Source: CAZMXI01 sp964570205
GTDB lineage: Bacteria > Planctomycetota > Phycisphaerae > Tepidisphaerales > Tepidisphaeraceae
NCBI GenBank assembly: GCA_964570205.1
Contig: CAZMXI010000153.1
Location: forward strand, 1-11,643
Length of the DNA stretch: 11,643 nucleotides
Reading direction: 5' to 3'
The notes beneath the pieces are model-generated. The model was not told the origin of the DNA. It made no database searches and was given only the letters and a program-made list of their open reading frames with translations. The position numbers and the translations under genes were made by a program. Below, piece after piece: positions 5,837 through 11,643 of the stretch (within the stretch, counting starts at the first letter, position 1; every line of letters begins with the position of its first letter).

Positions 5837-5866
5837 CCTTCAAGCGCCAGTGCGAGGGAGAAATCG

Positions 5867-6496
5867 GTGATCCGGTCGATTGTGCTTACCGGCGGTCCGG
5901 GGGCGGGCAAGACCTGCATTGCCCAGCGCCTGGCCATCGCCCACCCCCAGCGCATCGTGCTGGCGCCCGTGGCGGCCACCCTGGTCTATGCCAGGCTGGG
6001 GCAACGGTGGGATGAATTGGACGACGCCGGGCGCTGCCAGGTCCAGCGGCACATCTACCAGCTTCAGATCGAGCAGGAACAGCGGGCTCGGCAGCAGCAT
6101 CCGGACAGCATCCTGCTGGCCGACCGTGGCACGGTGGATGGGTCGGCCTATTGGCCGCATGGCCCGGACGACTACTGGCGCGACTTGGGCGTTTCGCGCC
6201 AGGCCGAACTGGCCCGCTATGACGCCGTAATCTGGCTGGAGAGCTCGGCCGCCATTGGCCTGTACGACGGCGACGCCACGAATGCCTGCCGGTTCGAGGA
6301 CACCGCCGGCGCGATCGCCTGCGGCCAGCGCCTGGCGGAAGTGTGGCAGGCGCACCCGCGGTTCTTCCGCGTGCCGGCGCAGCCGACGATCGAGGACAAG
6401 ACCGCCGCCGTCAACGCGATCGTTTTTCGACTGGCGCCGGAGCTGAATCCAGGTCATCCCGCCGCGGCCAGGTCGGCACAAAGCCCATCGCCCTGA
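5867..6496 (+). CDS. P-loop ATPase, AAA_28-type ATP-binding protein
   Basis: The 209-residue product is a small NTPase. It opens with strand IRSIVLTGGPGAGKT, a Walker A motif at residues 8-15 (GGPGAGKT). LLADRGTVDGSAYWP in the middle holds a Walker-B-like LLADRG, and DAVIWLES is a further core strand. This arrangement matches the AAA_28 family, which resembles the ribosylnicotinamide-kinase part of NadR; members are mostly uncharacterised and the substrate here is unknown. The GTG at 5867 is chosen because GAGGGAG precedes it at good spacing and the P-loop strand starts at once. The C-terminal ~15 residues are Pro/Ala/Ser-rich and probably disordered. The gene is divergent from the 5212-5796 gene and convergent with the small membrane protein gene, 169 bases away with nothing evident between. 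Confidence 0.82.
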   Translation: MIRSIVLTGGPGAGKTCIAQRLAIAHPQRIVLAPVAATLVYARLGQRWDELDDAGRCQVQRHIYQLQIEQEQRARQQHPDSILLADRGTVDGSAYWPHGPDDYWRDLGVSRQAELARYDAVIWLESSAAIGLYDGDATNACRFEDTAGAIACGQRLAEVWQAHPRFFRVPAQPTIEDKTAAVNAIVFRLAPELNPGHPAAARSAQSPSP

Positions 6497-6665
6497 TCAC
6501 CGTTTCATGCCGTCGACAGATGGCCTGCAGGCTCTCCGGCTGGCGGACCGGTCTCGCCGGCAATCTCGCAAAGCAACGGGGGTATCACAGGCCGAGACAG
6601 GCGTGGGATGACACAACACTATTCATGGAAGTGGCTTGCGCTATATCGGGAGCGGCGAAACAGCC

Positions 6666-6995
6666 TCAGGCGGCATGGGAATGCGGTTCGGATCGTCCAA
6701 CATGACGAAAGCCGCGAAGGGAAGCGCCCAGCATCATCAGCAGCATGGCCGCCGGCACGTAGATCGCGCCGATGCGAACGCCCGTGACGAGGCGGGCCGG
6801 GATGCTCCCCGCGTCATGCGCCATGCCGAGCACAACCGCGGCGTACCAAGACCACATGCCCGCGTAGACAACCGCCAGCAGCAGCGCGCCGATCAATCCA
6901 AGCCGGCGCATAATCAGCAGCAAGACGCCGGCCAATGCCAGCGGCGCAAGACTGCTGGAGATCAGGCAAACCCAGAATTCCGTGTCCAATGCCAT
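6666..6995 (-). CDS. Small integral membrane protein of unknown function
   Basis: The 109-residue product has three likely membrane segments: about 8-29 (CLISSSLAPLALAGVLLLI), 33-57 (LGLIGALLLAVVYAGMWSW and following) and 74-94 (IGAIYVPAAMLLMMLGASL), with a basic, His-rich C-terminus. The ATG at 6995 is supported by GGAGGG 7 bases upstream. I do not recognise a family. It reads away from sucA, with 341 bases between the two starts, and toward the P-loop ATPase gene. Ribosome site and hydrophobic pattern make it more than a chance frame. Confidence 0.68.
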   Translation of the reverse strand: MALDTEFWVCLISSSLAPLALAGVLLLIMRRLGLIGALLLAVVYAGMWSWYAAVVLGMAHDAGSIPARLVTGVRIGAIYVPAAMLLMMLGASLRGFRHVGRSEPHSHAA

Positions 6996-7336
6996 GCGGA
7001 TGCCCTCCGTCAGCAGGACAGAACCAACGCTGCGATATTCCGTTGACTCCGTTCAGAAAGGTTTTCAAGCCGGCACCCACGATGCCGAATGAAGCGAAGT
7101 GCATCCCTGCAAGGTGGATATCATGATCCGACCGACGGGGGAAATCAACCTCTTTTGCGTCGGATATGGCAATATTAGGAAATAGGCTGCTGCAGGAACG
7201 GCCGGTGGGGGTGCCCAGCGCAACTCCAAATCAGAGCGGCGGTTTTGTTCATCGGATGCCCTGACGCCGCAGGCTTGCCTAGAATTGGCGTAAGTCGTTT
7301 AGTGCAGGCCGCATGACGGCCGGGTGGAGCAGCGGT
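6996..7336. promoter_or_regulatory. Divergent intergenic region between the small membrane protein and sucA
   Basis: The 341 bases contain no convincing gene. A TAGAAT hexamer (7280-7285, five of six to -10) with no clear -35 would start sucA transcription near 7292, a leader of about 45 bases. That leader contains a short hairpin, GGCCG/CGGCC (7307-7321), just before the sucA ribosome site. A 7-base inverted repeat, ATCCGAC (7126-7132) and GTCGGAT (7159-7165), lies further upstream. All are weak signals found by eye. Confidence 0.4.
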
Positions 7337-10180
7337 ATGGACCAGTTTGACGTGATCAGTCGCGCCAACAGCGAGTACCTGGAGCGTCTGTACCAGCGGT
7401 TCCAGGCGGACCCGCGAAGCGTGGACGAGAAGTGGCGGGCGTTCTTTGCCGGTTTCGAGGCCGGCGGCCTGCGCCAGGCCGGCGAAGGGGCGCCGGGGTT
7501 CGCGCCGACGCACCGACCGGGATGCGCTCCGCGCGCCGGCCGGGCAAGCGACCACCTGATTGCGGTGTACGACCTGGTCCACACCTATCGCGAACTGGGG
7601 CACGTGATCGCGAACCTTGATCCCCTTGGGCACAACCGCACCAGCCATCCGTTGCTGGATCTGTCGAACTTCAACATGACGCTCGACGACCTGGATCGGC
7701 GCGTCGGCGCCGGCCCGTTCCTGGGCAGGACCGATGGCACGTTGCGCGATCTCATCGAGAAGCTGCGGGCAACTTACTGCCGGACCCTCGGCGCTGAGTA
7801 CATGTTCATCTCCGACAAGAGCCAGCGCGACTGGCTCTCGCAGCGGATGGAACCGGTGTACAACCAGCCGAGCCTGTCGTCGGACGAGGCCAAGTGGATA
7901 CTCCAGCAACTTGTGTGCGCGCAGGGGTTCGAGGAATACCTGCACACCAAGTACATCGGGGCAAAGCGATTCAGCCTGGAGGGCAGCGAGTCGTTCATCC
8001 TGCTGCTCAACACGGTCATCGAGGAAGGCGCTTCCCTGGGCGTCGATGAGTTCGTCGTGGGCATGGCGCACCGGGGCCGGCTGAACACGCTGGCGCACGT
8101 GCTGGGCAAACCTTATGAGATGATCCTGGGCGAGTTCGAAGGCTACGTTCCTGATGCCGACGAGGGCGACGGCGACGTCAAGTATCACCTGGGATTCTCC
8201 CAGGACCGCATCAGCCGCGGCGGCCGGAAAGTGCATCTCTCGCTCAGCTTCAACCCCAGCCATCTGGAACTGGTGAACCCGGTGGTCGAGGGCATCGTCC
8301 GGGCCAAGCAGACTCGCCTGGGCGACCTCCAGCGAAGCCGCGTGGTGCCGGTGCTGGTGCATGGCGACGCGGCGTTCACGGGTCAGGGCGTCGTGTTCGA
8401 GACGCTGAGCCTGTCGGAGATGCCGTACTGGCGGACGGGGGGCACGATTCACGTCATCCTCAACAATCAGATCGGCTTCACGACGATGCCCAAACAGGGT
8501 CGGTTCACGCCCTATCCGACCGACATCGCCAAGTCCATCCAGGCGCCCATCTTCCACGTCAACGGCGACGATCCGGAGGCCTGCGCCTGGGCGGCTCGGC
8601 TCGCCATCGCCTTCCGGCAGCAGTTCCATTCCGATGTCTTCATCGACCTGTGGTGCTATCGCAAGTATGGGCACAACGAAGTGGATGAGCCGAGCTTCAC
8701 CCAGCCGCTGATGTACAGGGAGATCGCCCGCCGTCCGAGCACGCGCGATGTCTATCAGCACCGTCTTGAACAGGATGGCAAGACGACCGCCGAAGAGGTC
8801 AACCGCATGAAGGGCGAGCTGCGGGAGAAGCTCGACAAGGCGCTGGCCGTGGCCCGCGAGCACCGCCCGACTCAGAAGATCAAATCGCTCCAGGGCTTAT
8901 GGAGCGGCCTGACCCGCGCCGGCGCCGACTGGGGCGCCAGAACCGCGGTGCCGGCCGAGAGGATCCGCGAAGTGGCCGAAGGCATCACCCGTGTGCCCCA
9001 GGGCTTCCACGTCCATCCCAAGCTGACCAAGCTGCTGGAGAACCGCTTGCAGATGGGCCTGGGAAAGATGCCGATCGACTGGGGCGCCGCCGAGGCGTTT
9101 GCACTCGGCACGCTGCTGCTGGAGGGAACGCCGGTCCGGTTCGTGGGCGAGGATGTGCAGCGCGGCACGTTCACTCACCGCCACGCGGCGCTGCATGACT
9201 ATGAAACAGGCGCCAAGTATTTCCCGCTGGCCAACCTCTCGCCCGACCAGGCGCCGATCATCCTGGTGAACACCATGCTGTCGGAACTGGCGGTGCTGGG
9301 CTTTGAATACGGCTTCGCCTCGGCCGATCCGAACAACCTGGTCGTCTGGGAAGCGCAATTCGGCGATTTCGTGAACATGGCCCAGCCCATCATCGACCAG
9401 TTCATCGCGGCCGCCGAGAGCAAGTGGCAACGGTTCTGCGGCCTGGTCATGCTCCTCCCGCATGGCTACGAGGGACAGGGCCCCGAACATTCCAACGCCT
9501 ACATCGAGCGGTTCCTGTCGCTCTGCGCCGAGAACAACATGCAGATATGCGTGCCCAGCCTGCCCTCGCAGCACTTCCACCTCCTGCGGCGGCAGATGAG
9601 GCGCAGCTTCCGCAAGCCCCTGGTGCTGATGATGCCCAAGAGCCTCCTCCGCAGCGAGGCATCCAGCAGCCGCCTGGAGGAATTGACGGAAGGCGCCTTC
9701 CAGCTCGTGATGGATGACCCCTCCGCCCCCGCCCGCGAAAAGGTCAAGCGCGTCCTGCTCTGCTCCGGCAAGGTCTATTTCACGCTCGATGCGGCCAGAC
9801 GCAGGCACAACGTCGAAAACGTCGCGATCGTGCGCGTCGAACAGCTCTATCCGTATCCTCGGAAGGAAATCCAGTCGATTCTCGCCAGGTATCACCGCGC
9901 GCAGGAAATCGCCTGGGTCCAGGAAGAACCCCGCAACCGCGGCGCATGGACCTTCATGGACCAGCGCCTCAGGCAGATCCTTCCGGACGGCAAAGTGCTC
10001 ATGTACATCGGACGCGACGATGCGGCCAGCCCGGCGACCGGCTCGTACAAGCTCCACCAGATCGAGGAGCGGACGCTGGTGAGCCAGGCCCTTGATCTTC
10101 CGCCCGAGCAAGCCGATGCCGTCGCGCCCGCGCCAACGCCGAAGGAATCGGCCGCCAGGGCGTCCGCGGTTTCCGATTAG
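7337..10180 (+). CDS. sucA: 2-oxoglutarate dehydrogenase E1 component
   Basis: SucA is the thiamine-diphosphate-dependent E1 of the 2-oxoglutarate dehydrogenase complex: it decarboxylates 2-oxoglutarate and transfers the succinyl group to the lipoyl arm of E2 in the TCA cycle. The product has 947 residues, near the usual 930-950. Order of signatures: the N-terminal YLERLYQRFQADPRSVDEKW segment (E2 contact), GMAHRGRLN at 242-250, HGDAAFTGQG at 342-351 and NNQIGFTT at 376-383 (cofactor site), FHVNGDDPEA at 406-415, then EAQFGDF, LLPHGYEGQGPEHS and QLYPYPRKE in the C-terminal transketolase-like half. The last ~25 residues are Ala/Pro-rich and poorly conserved. The ATG at 7337 is preferred (GGTGGAG 7 bases upstream); an in-frame ATG at 7313 adds unconserved residues. 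sucB follows after 83 bases. Confidence 0.98.
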   Translation: MDQFDVISRANSEYLERLYQRFQADPRSVDEKWRAFFAGFEAGGLRQAGEGAPGFAPTHRPGCAPRAGRASDHLIAVYDLVHTYRELGHVIANLDPLGHNRTSHPLLDLSNFNMTLDDLDRRVGAGPFLGRTDGTLRDLIEKLRATYCRTLGAEYMFISDKSQRDWLSQRMEPVYNQPSLSSDEAKWILQQLVCAQGFEEYLHTKYIGAKRFSLEGSESFILLLNTVIEEGASLGVDEFVVGMAHRGRLNTLAHVLGKPYEMILGEFEGYVPDADEGDGDVKYHLGFSQDRISRGGRKVHLSLSFNPSHLELVNPVVEGIVRAKQTRLGDLQRSRVVPVLVHGDAAFTGQGVVFETLSLSEMPYWRTGGTIHVILNNQIGFTTMPKQGRFTPYPTDIAKSIQAPIFHVNGDDPEACAWAARLAIAFRQQFHSDVFIDLWCYRKYGHNEVDEPSFTQPLMYREIARRPSTRDVYQHRLEQDGKTTAEEVNRMKGELREKLDKALAVAREHRPTQKIKSLQGLWSGLTRAGADWGARTAVPAERIREVAEGITRVPQGFHVHPKLTKLLENRLQMGLGKMPIDWGAAEAFALGTLLLEGTPVRFVGEDVQRGTFTHRHAALHDYETGAKYFPLANLSPDQAPIILVNTMLSELAVLGFEYGFASADPNNLVVWEAQFGDFVNMAQPIIDQFIAAAESKWQRFCGLVMLLPHGYEGQGPEHSNAYIERFLSLCAENNMQICVPSLPSQHFHLLRRQMRRSFRKPLVLMMPKSLLRSEASSSRLEELTEGAFQLVMDDPSAPAREKVKRVLLCSGKVYFTLDAARRRHNVENVAIVRVEQLYPYPRKEIQSILARYHRAQEIAWVQEEPRNRGAWTFMDQRLRQILPDGKVLMYIGRDDAASPATGSYKLHQIEERTLVSQALDLPPEQADAVAPAPTPKESAARASAVSD

Positions 10181-10210
10181 CGTGTGGTGCGGCCGGCTGT
10201 AGTGCGGATT

Positions 10211-10230
10211 GTGGGAATGCGTGGGAATGA
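10211..10230 (+). repeat. Tandem duplication of GTGGGAATG between sucA and sucB
   Basis: Two 10-base units (GTGGGAATGC, GTGGGAATGA) stand head to tail in the sucA-sucB gap. The second overlaps the -35 box of the candidate sucB promoter, so it may be a slippage product or a paired binding site. Confidence 0.6.
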
Positions 10231-10255
10231 CAGAATCTTGGTGCAGTGCTAGGCT
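10227..10255 (+). promoter_or_regulatory. Candidate internal promoter for sucB
   Basis: ATGACA (10227-10232, five of six to -35), a 17-base spacer ending in TGC (extended -10) and TAGGCT (10250-10255, three of six) precede the ATG at 10264. Transcription would begin near 10262, almost at the start codon. sucB is probably also transcribed from the sucA promoter. Confidence 0.33.
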
Positions 10256-10263
10256 GGTGAGCT

Positions 10264-11529
10264 ATGGCGACACAGGTGCAGGTGCCTTCTCTCGGAGAAT
10301 CGGTCACGCAGGCCGTGCTGATCGCGTGGCGCAAGGCGGATGGCGAGTCCGTCTCCCTCGATGAGCCCATTTGCGAACTCGAAACAGACAAGGCCAACGT
10401 CGATATCCCGGCCAAGGCGGGCGGCGTTCTGCGCAGGCTGAAACAGGAGGGCGAAACCGTCAACGTCGGCGAGGCCATCGCCGAAATCGATGAATCCGCC
10501 GCTCCTTTGCCCAGCGGCGACGGCAAACGTGCCATCACGCCGCCGCCCGCTCCGCCCCAGCCCGCGCCGGCCGGCACAAACCTGGAGGACCTCAGCCCCG
10601 CCGTGCGCCGACTGGTCGAAGAGAACCGCCTTAACCCCAGCGCCATCCCCGGCACCGGCCCCGGAGGCCGACTCACCAAAGAGGATGTCCTTAACTTCAT
10701 CCAGAAGCCCGCCCAGGATCCCGCTCTCGCCCCCATCCCCGCGCCGCCTCCCTCCGCCCCGTCCTCCGCGCCCGCCAGGCCCGAAAAACCCGCCTCACAG
10801 GCCGAAAAGCCCTCCATGAGCTTCGACGCCAGCGGCATCCACCGCGAAACGGTCAGTAAAATCCGCCGCCGCATCGCCGAACGCCTCATCCAGGCCCAGC
10901 AGACCGCCGCCATCCTCACTACCTTCAACGAAATCGACCTCACCGAGGTCATCCGCCTTCGCGCCAAGTTCAAGGACCAGTTCGAGAAAGCCCACGGCGT
11001 CGGCCTCGGCTTCATGAGCTTCTTCGCCCGCGCTGTCATCCTCGCCCTGCGCGAAATCCCCCGGCTTAACGCCTATCTCGACGGCGACCAGATCGAATAC
11101 CACAGCTTCGTCAACCTTGGCCTCGCCGTCAGCACCGACCGCGGCCTCGCCGTCCCCGTGCTGCGCAACGTCCAGGAGATGTCCTTCGCCCGCATCGAGG
11201 CCGAGATCAAGCGCCTCGCCGCCGCCACCCGCGATGGCAAGCTCGCGATCGAAGAGCTCTCCGGCGCCACCTTCACCATCACCAACGGCGGCGTGTTCGG
11301 CTCGCTGCTCTCCACGCCCATCCTCACACCCCCGCAAACCGGCATCCTCGGCATGCACGCCATCCAGAAGCGCCCCGTGGTCATCGACGATAAGATCGAG
11401 GTCCGCTCCATGATGTACATTGCCCTCAGCTACGATCACCGCCTCATCGACGGCCGCGAGGCCATCACCTTCCTCGTGCGCCTGAAACAGTTCCTCGAAG
11501 ACCCCGCAAGGCTCATGCTGGAAATATGA
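10264..11529 (+). CDS. sucB: 2-oxoglutarate dehydrogenase E2, dihydrolipoyllysine succinyltransferase
   Basis: SucB forms the core of the 2-oxoglutarate dehydrogenase complex and moves the succinyl group from its lipoyl arm to CoA. The 421-residue product shows all three domains. The lipoyl domain (1-77) has the lipoylated Lys43 in ETDKANVDIPA. A Pro/Ala linker leads to the E3/E1-binding domain (about 108-147: LSPAVRRLVEENRLNPSAIP, then GTGPGGRLTKEDV). A second Pro-rich linker leads to the catalytic domain (about 190-421) with SYDHRLIDG (His392, Asp396) and the usual ending FLEDPARLMLEI. Pairing with sucA and the VPSLGES start favour the succinyl over the acetyl enzyme. The ribosome site is weak (GGTGAG). 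lpd (E3) does not follow within the window. Confidence 0.97.
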   Translation: MATQVQVPSLGESVTQAVLIAWRKADGESVSLDEPICELETDKANVDIPAKAGGVLRRLKQEGETVNVGEAIAEIDESAAPLPSGDGKRAITPPPAPPQPAPAGTNLEDLSPAVRRLVEENRLNPSAIPGTGPGGRLTKEDVLNFIQKPAQDPALAPIPAPPPSAPSSAPARPEKPASQAEKPSMSFDASGIHRETVSKIRRRIAERLIQAQQTAAILTTFNEIDLTEVIRLRAKFKDQFEKAHGVGLGFMSFFARAVILALREIPRLNAYLDGDQIEYHSFVNLGLAVSTDRGLAVPVLRNVQEMSFARIEAEIKRLAAATRDGKLAIEELSGATFTITNGGVFGSLLSTPILTPPQTGILGMHAIQKRPVVIDDKIEVRSMMYIALSYDHRLIDGREAITFLVRLKQFLEDPARLMLEI

Positions 11530-11530
11530 T

Positions 11531-11633
11531 CCACGAGGATGACACGAATGAACACCACGAAGAAACCGTCGCCCGGGCAGTGGCATGGGCGGCCCACGAC
11601 CGATCGTGCCTCGGCCCCAGACGGCCGTCACGA
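11531..11633. repeat. Degenerate CACGA-rich repeat after sucB
   Basis: CACGA occurs at 11532, 11543 and 11556 with 11-13 base spacing, and again at 11595 and 11629; the copy at 11595 forms a short inverted repeat with TCGTG at 11604-11608. The first part (CCACGAGGATGACACGAATG and on) resembles the loosely conserved CACGAA-type intergenic repeats seen in many environmental genomes. No T run follows, so it is not a canonical terminator. Confidence 0.4.
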
Positions 11634-11643
11634 AGCGTGGTCC

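Noticed and set aside
6497..6665. A gene or terminator between the P-loop ATPase and the small membrane protein
   Set aside because: No convincing frame and no hairpin followed by a T run on either strand.
7175..8863. 562-codon open frame on the minus strand
   Set aside because: It lies fully antisense to sucA, whose motifs are unmistakable. Long antisense frames are common in GC-rich genes, and its translation is Arg/His/Gln/Leu-rich without recognisable domains.
8897..10111. 404-codon open frame on the minus strand
   Set aside because: Antisense to the second half of sucA; a codon-bias shadow with no domain signature.
9999..11039. 346-codon minus-strand frame over the sucA end and sucB
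   Set aside because: It overlaps the sucB lipoyl and linker domains and shows no family features.
11531..11633. CACGA copies as a CRISPR array
   Set aside because: Units are 5-10 bases, unevenly spaced and imperfect; there are no repeats or spacers of CRISPR size and no cas genes.
11539..11643. Open frame from ATG 11539 or 11548 running off the right end
   Set aside because: Only about 32-35 codons, inside a CACGA-rich repeat, without a good ribosome site or recognisable start of a protein such as Lpd.

Overview
The window is GC-rich bacterial chromosome, most likely from a member of the Planctomycetota (inference). The grounds are a secreted-type sulfatase fragment, several secreted or lineage-specific proteins, one hydrolase with a TPR-like C-terminal tail, and loosely packed genes on both strands. 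It reads like a draft or metagenome assembly: there is a 10-N gap inside carA, a damaged reading frame at the left edge, and a one-base frameshift in another gene. No mobile element, CRISPR array, tRNA or rRNA was seen.

Left part (1-5131). The C-terminal part of a sulfatase (+) converges on carA (-), the glutaminase subunit of carbamoyl-phosphate synthetase, with no carB beside it. Upstream of carA is a 247-base intergenic stretch holding three inverted repeats in a row. Next is an exported protein of unknown family (-). Its reading frame meets a TGA at 2065-2063 and then stays open and protein-like for 59 more codons. A 9-bp hairpin follows this TGA at the spacing of a bacterial SECIS element. 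It is therefore a candidate selenoprotein, and this is the most interesting item here. Divergent to it is an exported alpha/beta-hydrolase (+), whose TPR-like tail is broken by a frameshift. It converges on an AlkD-type DNA alkylation repair protein (-).

Middle (5212-6995). An unrecognised soluble protein (-) is divergent from a P-loop ATPase of the AAA_28 type (+), with candidate overlapping promoters between them. A small three-helix membrane protein (-) follows.

Right part (7337-11529). sucA and sucB encode the E1 and E2 components of the 2-oxoglutarate dehydrogenase complex and form a TCA-cycle pair on the + strand. They are separated by 83 bases with a short tandem repeat and a possible internal promoter. 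The E3 gene (lpd) is not in the window. The last 114 bases hold a degenerate CACGA-rich repeat and no convincing gene.

Apart from sucA-sucB, no strong operon is visible. Several genes have a clear Shine-Dalgarno sequence, while carA and the 5212-5796 gene lack one and have a -10-like hexamer almost against the start codon.
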